Positions 21,497 to 30,666 of a stretch of DNA of 64,000 nt are shown here, piece after piece (the stretch's first letter is position 1; every line of letters begins with the position of its first letter). The notes below the pieces were generated by a model that was not told the origin of the DNA, did no database searches, and was given only the letters and a program-made list of their open reading frames with translations. Both the position numbers and the translations under genes were made by a program. Source of the DNA: an uncultured Burkholderiales bacterium (GTDB lineage Bacteria; Pseudomonadota; Gammaproteobacteria; Burkholderiales; Burkholderiaceae_C); the NCBI GenBank assembly GCA_937927685.1, contig CALBSC010000070.1:27945-91944 (forward strand), given 5' to 3'.

Positions 21497-23233
21497 ATGA
21501 TGAATCTGAACAAACGCGAATTTCTGCAAGTGCTGGGGGCCGGTGCCGTGAGCGGCATGGGCCTGAGCGCCTGGGCGCAGGCCGATGCCCACCGGGCTGG
21601 GCAGGCGATGTACGACGTGCCGGCCTTTGGCAACGTGTCGCTGCTGCACATGACGGATTGCCATGCTCAGTTGCTGCCGCTGTACTTCCGCGAGCCGAAT
21701 ATCAACATGGGCATTGGCGCCATGCAAGGCCAGTTGCCGCATCTGGTGGGCGAACATCTGCTGCGCTTTGCCAAGGTGCCCGCCAACACGCCGATGGCGC
21801 ATGCCTTGACCTATCTGGATTTTGAGCGGGCTGCCCAACGCTACGGCAAGGTGGGTGGTTTTGCACACCTGGCCACGCTGGTCAAGCGCCTCAAGGCGAG
21901 TCGCCCGGGGTCTTTGTTGCTCGATGGTGGCGATACCTGGCAAGGGTCGGGCACAGCGCTGTGGACCCAGGGGCAGGACATGGTGGACGCGGGCAAGCTC
22001 CTGGGCGTGGACATCATGACCGGCCACTGGGAATTCACCCTGGGCATGGAACGGGTGCAAAAAATCGTCGAGGGAGACCTGGCGGGGCAGGTGGATTTCA
22101 TTGCACAGAACATCAAGACCGCCGATTTCGGCGATCCGGTGTTCAAGCCGTCTGTCATGCGTCAGATCAATGGCGTGGCCTGCGCCATCATCGGGCAGGC
22201 CTTCCCTTACACCCCCATTGCCAACCCGCGTTATTTTGTCGCGGACTGGGAGTTCGGCATCCAGGAGCAGAATCTGCAGTCGCAGGTGAATGAGGCGCGC
22301 AGCAAGGGCGCCCAGGTGGTGGTGCTGTTGAGCCACAACGGCATGGATGTGGACTTGAAACTCGCCAGCCGTGTGCGGGGCATCGACGCCATCCTGGGCG
22401 GACATACGCATGATGGCATGCCGGTGCCAACAGTGGTCAGCAACCCGGGCGGCAAGACCATCGTCACCAATGCGGGCTCCAACGGCAAGTTCCTCGGCGT
22501 GATCGACTTTGATGTCAAGGGCGGCCAGGTGCAGGACTTCCGGTACCGCTTGCTGCCCGTGTTCTCCAACCTGTTGCCGGCCGATCCGGCCATGCAGGCG
22601 CTGATCGACCAGGCGCGCGCACCTTTCATCGCCAAACTTCAAGAGCCTTTGGGCGTGACCGAGGGCTTGCTGTACCGGCGCGGCAACTTCAATGGCACGG
22701 GTGACCAGTTGCTGGTGGATGCGCTGATGGCGGTGCAGGACGCCGAGATCGCCTTCTCGCCGGGTTTCCGCTGGGGCACCACGCTGTTGCCCGGCCAGAC
22801 GATCACGCGCGAGTGGTTGCTCGACATGACCGCCACCACCTACTCGTATGCCACCGTGACGCCGACGACGGGCGAGATGATCAAGACCATCCTGGAAGAT
22901 GTGGGCGACAACCTGTTCAACCCTGACCCGTATTACCAGCAGGGCGGCGACATGGTGCGCGTCGGCGGCTTGCAATTCACCTGTGATCCCACCGCGCCCA
23001 TGGGTCGACGCATCAGCGAGATGAGACTCAAGGGCCAGCTGATCGATCCCAACAAAACCTACAAGGTGGCCGGCTGGGCCCCCGTGGCCGAATCCGCCCG
23101 GGAACAAAAGCTGCCCATGGTGTGGGATGTGGTGGAGCAGTGGTTGCGCGCTCAGGGGGGGCGCATTCCTCCCCGTCAGTTGCAGACGCCGCGCATCACA
23201 GGCGGGTTGCCCAACCCGGGGGTGGTGTCATGA
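21497..23233 (+). CDS. soxB: SoxB, thiosulfohydrolase (S-sulfosulfanyl-L-cysteine sulfohydrolase)
   Basis: 578 residues, metallophosphoesterase/5'-nucleotidase fold with two metal ions (Mn). Metal-site motifs are LLHMTDCHAQ, LLDGGDTWQGSG, the nucleophile/His region TGHWEFTLG, LLSHNGMD and GGHTHDGM. A Lys-Arg export signal (NKREFLQVLGAGAVSG) suggests Tat-type transport. It releases sulfate from SoxY-bound sulfone in the periplasm. ATG 21497 or 21500 serves as start. The last codons overlap the next gene (ATGA), beginning a chain of tightly packed genes up to 28761. Confidence 0.96.
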   Translation: MMNLNKREFLQVLGAGAVSGMGLSAWAQADAHRAGQAMYDVPAFGNVSLLHMTDCHAQLLPLYFREPNINMGIGAMQGQLPHLVGEHLLRFAKVPANTPMAHALTYLDFERAAQRYGKVGGFAHLATLVKRLKASRPGSLLLDGGDTWQGSGTALWTQGQDMVDAGKLLGVDIMTGHWEFTLGMERVQKIVEGDLAGQVDFIAQNIKTADFGDPVFKPSVMRQINGVACAIIGQAFPYTPIANPRYFVADWEFGIQEQNLQSQVNEARSKGAQVVVLLSHNGMDVDLKLASRVRGIDAILGGHTHDGMPVPTVVSNPGGKTIVTNAGSNGKFLGVIDFDVKGGQVQDFRYRLLPVFSNLLPADPAMQALIDQARAPFIAKLQEPLGVTEGLLYRRGNFNGTGDQLLVDALMAVQDAEIAFSPGFRWGTTLLPGQTITREWLLDMTATTYSYATVTPTTGEMIKTILEDVGDNLFNPDPYYQQGGDMVRVGGLQFTCDPTAPMGRRISEMRLKGQLIDPNKTYKVAGWAPVAESAREQKLPMVWDVVEQWLRAQGGRIPPRQLQTPRITGGLPNPGVVS

Positions 23234-24267
23234 GTCCTGACGACGTGCCGGCTTTGCGGGCCATCACCCGCCGCCGCTGGCTGGGCATGGCCGCCACCGG
23301 GGGCATGGTACTGGCGGGCTTGAACCCTGACGTCCAGGTCATGGCCCAGCAGGCCAGCCAGTTCGTGATGGGCCCGCCGATGCCGGACATCGCGCCGGTG
23401 CAGGTGTCCCCGCGTATGTGGGTGGTGCCGGCAGCCGATGGCTTTCCCACGCCGGCCAACCAGGGCATGATGTCCAATGTGACCTTTGTGGTCACCACAG
23501 CCGGTGTGGTGATTCTGGATTCCGGCAGTTCGCTGCAAATAGGCCGCATGGTCATCCGCATGATCCGGCGCGTCACCCCGTTACCGGTGGTAGCCGTGTT
23601 CAACAGCCATCACCACGGGGACCACTGGCTGGGCAACCACGCCTTTGTGGAGGCCTATGGCGAGAGTCTGCCCATCTACTCGCTGGCCGCCACACGCGAG
23701 TTGATCGCGGGGGTGGCGGGCAACGAGTGGCGCGCGTTGATGGAGCGGTGGACCAACCAGTCCACCGCGGGCACGAAAACGGTGTTGCCCAATCGCACCG
23801 TGACCTCGGGACAAGTGATCCAGATCGGCGACATCACCTTTCGCATGCACCACCACAGCCAGGCCCACACCACGGCCGACCTGTGTGTGCAGGTGGAGCA
23901 GGAGCGTGTGACGCATGTGGGAGACATCGCCATGACCAACCGCATTGCCAATTTCGATGATGGCTCGTACCGCGGCACGTTCACGTACTACGACCGCCTG
24001 CGTGCCGCCACCGGCGAGCAGCTGTGGGTGCCTGGCCATGGCGAGAGCCGACGCGATCTGCTGCAGACCTACGAGACCTTGTTGCGCGGCATCTGGGAGC
24101 CCTGCCTGCAAGCCGTGAAGGACGACAAGCCCGAAGCCGAGGCCAAAGCGATGGTGCTCAGGGACGCACGTGTTCAGGCCCGCGCTGCGACGATGCAGGG
24201 GTTTGAAGGCAACATTGGCAAATACATCAGCCTGGCTTACCTTGAAGCGGAAAAAGAGGCGTTCTGA
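23230..24267 (+). CDS. soxH: SoxH-like periplasmic metallo-beta-lactamase-fold hydrolase
   Basis: 345 residues. A Tat-like signal (TRRRWLGMAATGGMVLAG) is followed by an MBL domain with the zinc motif SHHHGDHWLGNH, HHHSQAHTTADL, the bridging Asp in VGDIAMTN and a terminal His in VPGHGESRRD. SoxH of Paracoccus is encoded in Sox clusters but is dispensable for thiosulfate growth, and its substrate is unknown. Similar proteins occur in quinoprotein relay systems. The start overlaps the soxB stop by 4 bases. The BisC-type gene follows after 2 bases. Confidence 0.82.
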   Translation: MSPDDVPALRAITRRRWLGMAATGGMVLAGLNPDVQVMAQQASQFVMGPPMPDIAPVQVSPRMWVVPAADGFPTPANQGMMSNVTFVVTTAGVVILDSGSSLQIGRMVIRMIRRVTPLPVVAVFNSHHHGDHWLGNHAFVEAYGESLPIYSLAATRELIAGVAGNEWRALMERWTNQSTAGTKTVLPNRTVTSGQVIQIGDITFRMHHHSQAHTTADLCVQVEQERVTHVGDIAMTNRIANFDDGSYRGTFTYYDRLRAATGEQLWVPGHGESRRDLLQTYETLLRGIWEPCLQAVKDDKPEAEAKAMVLRDARVQARAATMQGFEGNIGKYISLAYLEAEKEAF

Positions 24268-24269
24268 CC

Positions 24270-26576
24270 ATGACCCATTCCCCTGACTGGCTTCCGCATC
24301 TGGCGCACTGGGGGGCTTTTTCGGCTCGCTGGGATGGTCAGACCCTGCAGGTTCGACCGCACCCGAACGACCCGGACCCCAACGCCCTCATCGACAACCT
24401 GCCTGCAGCGGTGACGCATCGCGCTCGGGTCTCACAACCCATGGTGCGGCGCGGCTGGCTCGAGCGTGGGCCGGGGCACGACAACCGGCGCGGACAGGAA
24501 GCGTTTGTGCCACTGTCCTGGGACGAGGCGCTCGACCTGGCCGCGCGTGAATTGAAGCGTGTGCATGACGAGCATGGTGCGGCATCGATGTTTGGCGGAT
24601 CGTACGGCTGGTCGAGCTCGGGCCGGTTCCACCACGCCCAGAGCCAGGTGCACCGGTTTCTGAACACCACCTTCGGGGGCTATGTGCGCTCGGTCAATAC
24701 CTACAGCGCCGGCTCCTCCATGGTGTTGTTGCCGCACATCCTGGGCGGGATGGAGGACGTGGCGCGACGCAACGTCACCTGGACCCAGATCGTCGAGCAC
24801 ACCGAAGTGGTGTTGGCGTTTGGGGGCATGGCCCTGCGCAATACGCAAGTCGCCAGTGGCGGGGTGAGCCAGCATGTGGAGCGATCGTCCATGGCCGCTG
24901 CCGCGAAACGGGGCTGCCGCTTTGTCAACATCAGCCCGCTGCGCGACGATCTGCCTGCCGAGGCCCAGGCCGACTGGCGTGCCATCAGACCCGCCACCGA
25001 CACGGCCCTGATGCTGGCCCTGGTGCACACCCTGGTGACCGAAGGCTTGCACGACCAGGCCTTTCTGGACCGCTACTGTCAGGGCTGGCCCGAGTTTCGA
25101 CAATACCTGCTGGGGAAGCAGGACCAGCAACCCAAGGACGCTCGCTGGGCCTCGACGATCTGTGGATGGTCAGCGCAAGCCATCGTTGAGCTGGCCCGCT
25201 CATTGCCGGGACGCCGCGTGCTGGTGACCGTGGCCCATTCGTTGCAACGCGCGCGCCATGGCGAACAGCCCGTGTGGATGGCCGCCGTGTTGGCCAGTGT
25301 GCTGGGACAAATCGGCTTGCCCGGCGGCGGCTACAACTATGCGCTGGGCTCGCTGGCGCACTACGGCCATCGCTACAACACCGTGGGCGTCACGGCCTTG
25401 CCCCAAGGGCGCAATGGGGTGAAGGCGTTCATCCCGGTGGCGCGCATTGCGGACATGTTGTTACACCCTGGGGAGCCGTTTGACTACGACGGGTCCCGTC
25501 ACACCTACCCGCACATCAAGCTGGCTTACTGGGCCGGGGGCAATCCTTTCCACCACCACCAGGACCTGCGCCGCCTGCGGGACGCCTTTTGCCGGCTGGA
25601 CACCCTCATCGTGAATGAAATTTCGTGGACCGCCACCGCGCGTCACGCCGATCTGGTGTTTCCCTCCACCATGACGCTGGAGCGTGAAGACATCGGGGGC
25701 ACGCCCACCGATCCCTTGCTGGTGGCCATGCACCGGGTGGTGCCGCCCGCTGGCCAGGCGCGGGATGACTACGACATCTTCGCTACGCTGGCGGAACGGC
25801 TGGGTCAACGCGAGGCATTCACCGAAGGGCGGGATGCCCGCGGCTGGTTACGCCACCTGTACGAGCGCACCCGGGCGCAGTTGCTCGAGCAGGGCCATGA
25901 TGCGCCGGATTTCGACACCTTTTGGGCGCAGGGGGAGTTGCGCCTGCCCCAGCAAGCCGACGATGGGGGCGTGCTGCGCGCCTTTCGCCATGATCCCAAG
26001 GCGCACCCACTCAAGACACCGAGCGGCAAGATCCAGATCAGCTCTTCGCGCATCGCCTCGTTTGGTTACGCCGACTGCCCGGGGCACCCCACCTGGCTGG
26101 CGCCGGTGGACCCGCTCACGGCCCGGCATCCCCTGCAACTGGTGGCCAACCAGCCCGCCACCCGCTTGCACAGCCAGTTCGATTTCGGGGCCCACAGCGC
26201 TGCGGGCAAGCGCCGCGAGCGCGAGGTGTGTCGTCTGCACCCGGACGATGCCCAGGCCCGAGGCATTGGGGACGGCGACATCGTGCGTCTGTTCAACGAC
26301 CGCGGTGCCTGTCTGGCCTGCGCGCAGGTGACCCCCGATGTGATGGTGGGCGTGGTACAACTGCCCACAGGCGCATGGTACGACCCGGTCGATGTGTCCC
26401 AGGCCCAGCCCTTGTGCGTGCACGGCAACCCGAATGTCCTCACCCAGGACATCGGCACGTCGTCTCTCGCGCAAGGATGCAGCGGCCAGTTGGCGGCGGT
26501 GCAGGTCGAGCGGTTCGACGGGCCCTTGCCGCCCATACGGGCTTTCGACCCACCGGCCATGCACTTGACCGCATGA
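24270..26576 (+). CDS. bisC: Molybdopterin oxidoreductase of the biotin/TMAO/DMSO sulfoxide reductase (BisC/TorZ) family
   Basis: 768 residues. The domains are those of the DMSO reductase family type III: SMFGGSYGWSSSGRFHHAQ, the molybdenum ligand Ser146 (NTYSAGSSM), RFVNISPL, the guanine-dinucleotide regions and a C-terminal domain with NVLTQDIGTSSLAQGC. There is no N-terminal iron-sulfur motif and no signal peptide, so it is a cytoplasmic S- or N-oxide reductase like BisC, which salvages biotin sulfoxide or methionine sulfoxide. It begins 2 bases after the soxH stop and overlaps the PhzF gene, an unusual operon partner for sox. Confidence 0.82.
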   Translation: MTHSPDWLPHLAHWGAFSARWDGQTLQVRPHPNDPDPNALIDNLPAAVTHRARVSQPMVRRGWLERGPGHDNRRGQEAFVPLSWDEALDLAARELKRVHDEHGAASMFGGSYGWSSSGRFHHAQSQVHRFLNTTFGGYVRSVNTYSAGSSMVLLPHILGGMEDVARRNVTWTQIVEHTEVVLAFGGMALRNTQVASGGVSQHVERSSMAAAAKRGCRFVNISPLRDDLPAEAQADWRAIRPATDTALMLALVHTLVTEGLHDQAFLDRYCQGWPEFRQYLLGKQDQQPKDARWASTICGWSAQAIVELARSLPGRRVLVTVAHSLQRARHGEQPVWMAAVLASVLGQIGLPGGGYNYALGSLAHYGHRYNTVGVTALPQGRNGVKAFIPVARIADMLLHPGEPFDYDGSRHTYPHIKLAYWAGGNPFHHHQDLRRLRDAFCRLDTLIVNEISWTATARHADLVFPSTMTLEREDIGGTPTDPLLVAMHRVVPPAGQARDDYDIFATLAERLGQREAFTEGRDARGWLRHLYERTRAQLLEQGHDAPDFDTFWAQGELRLPQQADDGGVLRAFRHDPKAHPLKTPSGKIQISSSRIASFGYADCPGHPTWLAPVDPLTARHPLQLVANQPATRLHSQFDFGAHSAAGKRREREVCRLHPDDAQARGIGDGDIVRLFNDRGACLACAQVTPDVMVGVVQLPTGAWYDPVDVSQAQPLCVHGNPNVLTQDIGTSSLAQGCSGQLAAVQVERFDGPLPPIRAFDPPAMHLTA

Positions 26577-27427
26577 CGCTTCGCCACATCCACCGATTTC
26601 ACCAACTCGACGTATTCACCGCGAAGGCCATGCGAGGCAACCCGCTGGCGGTGGTGCACGAGGCTGCTTCGCTGTCGGACGAGACGATGGCCGACTTTGC
26701 GCGCTGGACAAATCTGTCCGAGACCACCTTTCTGCTGCCTCCCACCGATCCCGCAGCCGATTACCGGGTGCGCATCTTCACCCCGGGGGGCGAATTGCCC
26801 TTTGCCGGACACCCCACGCTGGGCAGTTGCCAGGCGTGGTTGTGGGCGGGGGGGCAACCCCGGCAACCGGATGTCGTGGTGCAGGAATGTGGTGTGGGGC
26901 AGGTGCGCATCCGGCGTGACGGCACCCGCCTGGCCTTTGCCGCTCCGCCGTTGCGCCGCACCGGTCCGCTCGAAGCCGGTTACCGTGAGGCCTTGTGTGC
27001 AGCCCTGGACTTGCAGCCCCATGACGTGGTGGCCGACCAGTGGGTGGACAACGGTCCCAACTGGTGTGCCCTGATGCTGTCCTCGGCCGCTCAGGTGTTG
27101 TCGCTGCGGCCTGACATGGCGGCCTTGAAAGCGTTGCAAGTCAAGCTGGGCGTGATCGGTCCGCAGCCGGCAGGCCATGAGACGCAATTCGAAGTGCGCG
27201 CCTTCGTGCCCGCATTGGGTATCGGCGAGGATCCGGTGACCGGCAGTCTGAACGCGGGCCTGTCTCTATGGCTGATCGGTGCCGGACTGGCACCCGCGCA
27301 TTACGTGGTGTCTCAGGGCACGGTGCTGGGACGGCAAGGGCGCGTGCATGTCGATCGGGTGGGTGACACGATCTGGATCGGCGGCGAGGTGGCGGCCTGT
27401 GTAGATGGACAGGTGGCGTTGCCATGA
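26573..27427 (+). CDS. PhzF-family isomerase
   Basis: 284 residues with the two-lobed diaminopimelate-epimerase-like fold. The PhzF marks are HQLDVFTAKAMRGNPLAVV, the catalytic Glu50 (NLSETTFLLP), FTPGGELPFAGHPTLG and the second-lobe motif GIGEDPVTGSLNAGL. Its substrate is unknown; family members isomerise small amino or hydroxy acids. The start overlaps the molybdoenzyme stop (ATGA) and its stop overlaps the MATE start (ATGA). Confidence 0.9.
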   Translation: MTLRHIHRFHQLDVFTAKAMRGNPLAVVHEAASLSDETMADFARWTNLSETTFLLPPTDPAADYRVRIFTPGGELPFAGHPTLGSCQAWLWAGGQPRQPDVVVQECGVGQVRIRRDGTRLAFAAPPLRRTGPLEAGYREALCAALDLQPHDVVADQWVDNGPNWCALMLSSAAQVLSLRPDMAALKALQVKLGVIGPQPAGHETQFEVRAFVPALGIGEDPVTGSLNAGLSLWLIGAGLAPAHYVVSQGTVLGRQGRVHVDRVGDTIWIGGEVAACVDGQVALP

Positions 27428-28761
27428 GCGGTTTGAGCGGTCTGACGACCGGCCCCATCCTGCCCACCGTCTGGCGGCTGAGCCTGCCCAACCTGGTGGC
27501 CATGGTGGCCACGGCGCTGGTGAGCGTGGCCGAGACCACCTATGTGGGGCAACTGGGCACGGCCGCATTGGCGGGCATGGCCCTGGTGTTTCCCATGGTG
27601 ATGCTGCAGCAGATGCTGTCCTCGGGGGCCATGGGCGGCGGCATCTCGTCGGCCATCAGCCGCGCGCTGGGGGCCGGTGACGGAGACCGCGCCAACGACC
27701 TGGTGCTGCACGCCGTGCTGATCAGCCTGGGACTGGGTCTGTGCTTCACGCTGCTGATCGGGTTGGCGGGGGCAACGCTCTTTACCTGGTTCGGCGGACG
27801 GGGAGAGGCCTTGCAGGCCTGCCTCGACTATGCGCATGTGGCGTTTGCCGGTTCGGCCTGTCTGTGGCTCACCAACTCGTTCGCCTCCGCCCTGCGCGGC
27901 TCGGGCAACATGAAGACACCTTCGACCGTGTTGCTGCTCGTGGCGGTGGCCCAGATGGTTCTCGGGGGGGTGTTGGGCTTGGGCTGGGGGCCGATTCCCC
28001 GCGGGGGCATGGGTGGGGTGGCGCTGGGGCAGGTGCTGGCGTTTGCGCTGGGCGGCCTGTACCTGGCCTGGTATTTGTTGACCGGGCAGGGCCGGGTGCG
28101 CCTGAACCTGCGAACCCCGCTGCGCCTGGAGCAGTTTCGTGACATTTGGCGGGTGGGGGCGGTGGCCAGTGTGTCCTCCATCCAGACGGTGCTCACCATC
28201 GTGATCCTGACCCGCATGGTGGCCTCGTTTGGCACCGAGGCACTGGCCGGCTATGGCATTGGCATGCGACTCGAATTCCTGATGATTCCCATCACCTTTG
28301 CCATCGGCGTGGCCTGTGTGCCCATGGTGGGCATGGCCATCGGGTCGGGCCTGGTGCAACGGGCCCGCCAGGTGGCCTGGACCGGGGCCGTGCTCTCGGC
28401 CCTCATGGTCGGTTCGCTGGGGGGGCTGGTGTCGTTCTTTCCACAGCAGTGGTCGGGACTCTTCACCGATCATCCCGAGGTGATTGCCTATGCGGGCAGC
28501 TACTTTTTGTGGGTGGCGCCCGCCTATCCCTTGTTTGCGCTGGGGCTGTGTCTGTACTTCGCGTCCCAGGGCGCGGGCAAGCTGCTGGGGCCGGTGCTGG
28601 CAGGCACCTTGCGGCTGGTGATGGTGATCGTCGGCGGCTGGTGGCTGGTGCAGGCGCAAGCGCCGGTCTGGGCCATGTTTGCCCTCATCAGCGCGGCCAT
28701 GGTGGTGTATGGCGTGAGCACGGCGCTGTTTGTCCGCTTCACGCCCTGGGGACGCCAGTGA
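27424..28761 (+). CDS. MATE family multidrug/organic efflux transporter
   Basis: 445 residues with about 12 hydrophobic helices arranged as two bundles. The MATE signature stretches are PNLVAMVATALVSVAETTYVGQLG, SSGAMGGGISSAISRALG and a central loop followed by EFLMIPITFAIGVAC. It exports organic cations or small metabolites in exchange for protons or sodium. It overlaps the PhzF gene by 4 bases and ends the chain of genes that begins with soxB, suggesting export of a product or intermediate of that operon. Confidence 0.9.
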   Translation: MSGLSGLTTGPILPTVWRLSLPNLVAMVATALVSVAETTYVGQLGTAALAGMALVFPMVMLQQMLSSGAMGGGISSAISRALGAGDGDRANDLVLHAVLISLGLGLCFTLLIGLAGATLFTWFGGRGEALQACLDYAHVAFAGSACLWLTNSFASALRGSGNMKTPSTVLLLVAVAQMVLGGVLGLGWGPIPRGGMGGVALGQVLAFALGGLYLAWYLLTGQGRVRLNLRTPLRLEQFRDIWRVGAVASVSSIQTVLTIVILTRMVASFGTEALAGYGIGMRLEFLMIPITFAIGVACVPMVGMAIGSGLVQRARQVAWTGAVLSALMVGSLGGLVSFFPQQWSGLFTDHPEVIAYAGSYFLWVAPAYPLFALGLCLYFASQGAGKLLGPVLAGTLRLVMVIVGGWWLVQAQAPVWAMFALISAAMVVYGVSTALFVRFTPWGRQ

Positions 28762-28843
28762 GACACGGCTGGGGCGCTTTTGCCCGATGGAGCGCCTGGC
28801 TGGTGGACAATTTGACAACGATTCAACCGAGGAGAAACCACCC

Positions 28844-29614
28844 ATGAAACCCAATCGACTCAAGGAGCGCATGCTCGCCAAGGATCCCACCCTGCTCAAC
28901 GGCTGGCTGACGCTGGGCAGTGTGGCGGCCGCCGAAGTGATGTCACGTCAGGCCTGGGACGCCCTGACCATCGACATGCAGCATGGCCTGGCCGACTTTG
29001 ACATGGCGCTCAACATGCTGCGCGCCATGTCCAGCTCCGAGGTGACGCCCATGGTGCGTGTGCCCTGGCTCGATCCGGCCATCATCATGCGCGTGCTGGA
29101 CGCGGGTGCCTACGGCGTGATCTGCCCCATGATCAACACCCGCGAGCAGTGCGAGGAGTTTGTTGACTGCTGCCGCTACGCGCCCCAGGGGGCCCGCAGT
29201 TTCGGGCCCACCCGTGCCCCGTTGTACGCCGGGGACGATTACTGGCAACACGCCAACGACACGGTGCTCACCTGGGCCATGGTGGAGACGCGCCAGGCGT
29301 TGGAAGCGGTGGACGAGATTGTGTCGGTGCCGGGACTGGACGGTGTGTACATCGGCCCCTCCGACCTGAGCCTCACCCTGGGCCTGGACCCGATCACCGG
29401 GCTGGACCATCCCGACTTGCTGGCGGCGGTGGACAAGATTCACGCGGCTGCCCAGCGTGCGGGCAAATTCACCGTGATGCATTGCAACCCGATCGACTAT
29501 GCCGGACGCATGCAGGCCCGTGGGTTCTCGCTGCGCACCGTCTCCAACGACACCCGGTTGCTGGCCATGGCCAGCCAGGACTTGCTGCGTCAACTCAAGC
29601 CCGCCCGGGCCTGA
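28844..29614 (+). CDS. HpcH/HpaI aldolase family protein
   Basis: 256 residues, TIM-barrel class II aldolase. Motifs are NGWLTLGSVAAAEVMSRQAWDALTIDMQHGL with the catalytic His, MVRVPWLDPAIIMRVLDAGAYGVICPMI, the substrate-loop ARSFGPTRA, and metal-ligand positions around VETRQALE and YIGPSDLSLTLGL. Relatives cleave 4-hydroxy-2-oxo acids to pyruvate and an aldehyde. ATG 28844 has the ribosome site gaggaga. It lies 82 bases after the MATE gene, so it may be co-transcribed or independent. Confidence 0.88.
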   Translation: MKPNRLKERMLAKDPTLLNGWLTLGSVAAAEVMSRQAWDALTIDMQHGLADFDMALNMLRAMSSSEVTPMVRVPWLDPAIIMRVLDAGAYGVICPMINTREQCEEFVDCCRYAPQGARSFGPTRAPLYAGDDYWQHANDTVLTWAMVETRQALEAVDEIVSVPGLDGVYIGPSDLSLTLGLDPITGLDHPDLLAAVDKIHAAAQRAGKFTVMHCNPIDYAGRMQARGFSLRTVSNDTRLLAMASQDLLRQLKPARA

Positions 29615-29654
29615 GGGGGCGTGGTGCACATGCTGCCCGTGCAGGGGGCTCTGC

Positions 29655-29669
29655 TATCATTTTTGAATG
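29655..29669 (+). promoter_or_regulatory. Predicted -10 element and leaderless start of the DUF3297 gene
   Basis: TATCAT at 29655-29660 resembles a -10 box and is positioned so that transcription would start at or next to A29667, the first base of the ATG. No Shine-Dalgarno is present before this gene (gctctgctatcatttttga). A weak -35 means the promoter itself is uncertain. Confidence 0.45.
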
Positions 29670-29915
29670 ACTGATACCCCCGCCCGTCCGGACCTGCCGG
29701 ACCACCTCTCCACCGACCCGCGCAGCCCGCATTACCAGGAGGCCGTGTTGCAGCACAGCATCGGCATCCGGTTCAACGACAAGGAGCGCACCGATGTCGA
29801 GGAGTATTGCCAGAGCGAGGGCTGGATCAAGGTGCCCGCCGGCAAGACGCTGGACCGGCGTGGCAACCCGCTGTTGATCAAGCTCAAGGGCAAGCTCGAA
29901 GTCTTTTACCGCTGA
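29667..29915 (+). CDS. DUF3297 family protein
   Basis: 82 residues. It has the recognisable DUF3297 core: PDHLSTDPRSPHY, then VLQHSIGIRFNDKERTDVEEYC, SEGWIKVPAGKTLDRRGNPL and a Lys-rich strand at the end (LIKLKGKLEVFYR). The family is conserved in proteobacteria and has no known function. The gene appears to lack a ribosome site and may be translated from a leaderless message. It stands alone after the aldolase gene. Confidence 0.85.
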   Translation: MTDTPARPDLPDHLSTDPRSPHYQEAVLQHSIGIRFNDKERTDVEEYCQSEGWIKVPAGKTLDRRGNPLLIKLKGKLEVFYR

Positions 29916-29966
29916 GTTTGCGCTGGCAGACGGGGCCAGCGGGGGACTTGCCGCCACACTGAGCGG

Positions 29967-30545
29967 ATGACTGTCTTTCTTCGACTTGCGTGGGTGGGGT
30001 GGCTGATCGGTGTGGCGCTGGGCCTGGAGGGCTGCGCGAGCTGGTTGCCACGATCCGCTGCAGACCCCGTCTACTTCACTTCCTTCGAGCAGGCGCGTCG
30101 GGCCATCGAGTCGATTGAGCCCGGACGGACACGCATCGAAGACCTGAAAGACCTGCACCTCGATACCGTGCAACAGCCCAACACCGTGGTGATGTCCTAT
30201 GCCGATGTCCTGCGGCGGGTCATGGGCGGCAGCGTGCTGGCCAAGCAGGATCTGGCCCCCGGCATCGTGCAGTGTGTCGAGGCGCATGACGCCTGCCGCG
30301 GTCTCGAGTACAGCATCAGCAGCATTCACAAGGACCGTATCGGATCGTTCTGGCTCGACTTCATCAATTTCAAACGCGAGACCGTCACCTCGGGCTGGCG
30401 TTTCACCGCCCTGGTGCTGAGTGTGGACGGCGTGGTGGTGTACCGTTCATGGGGTGGTCAACCGGAGGTCATTCTGGTGGACAAACAACGCAACCCCCTG
30501 GGGCCGCTCCAGGAAATCGGGCCCGCCATCGTCACCAACCATTGA
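29967..30545 (+). CDS. Outer-membrane-type lipoprotein, unknown function
   Basis: 192 residues. The hydrophobic N-terminus ends in a lipobox (LGLEGC), so the mature protein is lipid-anchored. The beginning of the mature part (SFEQARRAIESIEPGRTRIEDLKDLHLDT) resembles the SmpA/OmlA-type helical start that interacts with the BAM complex, but the rest (SYADVLRRVMGGSVLAKQDL, VQCVEAHDACRGLEY) does not match any family I can name. Two cysteines (CVEAHDAC) may form a disulfide. No ribosome site is seen. Confidence 0.65.
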   Translation: MTVFLRLAWVGWLIGVALGLEGCASWLPRSAADPVYFTSFEQARRAIESIEPGRTRIEDLKDLHLDTVQQPNTVVMSYADVLRRVMGGSVLAKQDLAPGIVQCVEAHDACRGLEYSISSIHKDRIGSFWLDFINFKRETVTSGWRFTALVLSVDGVVVYRSWGGQPEVILVDKQRNPLGPLQEIGPAIVTNH

Positions 30546-30666
30546 ACCCTGGGGCCGTGAAGGGCGCGCGCGTGGGGTGGTGCACAGAATCCCGGGCATG
30601 AAGTGCCGACACTGGGTGAGGGAACCAATGGTGGTTCCTGTCTTTCAGAACCCAACGGAGTTTCAT

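Noticed and set aside
21446..23107. A 553-codon minus-strand frame opposite soxB
   Set aside because: It is antisense to soxB, whose metal motifs are complete, and shows no domain of its own.
27313..28899. A 528-codon minus-strand frame opposite the MATE gene
   Set aside because: It consists of low-complexity His/Gln/Gly/Arg sequence produced by reading hydrophobic codons in antisense.
30546..30666. A sigma-32 promoter or ROSE thermometer before hsp20
   Set aside because: I could not find a CTTGAA/CCCCAT-type pair or a convincing ROSE-like hairpin in this stretch.
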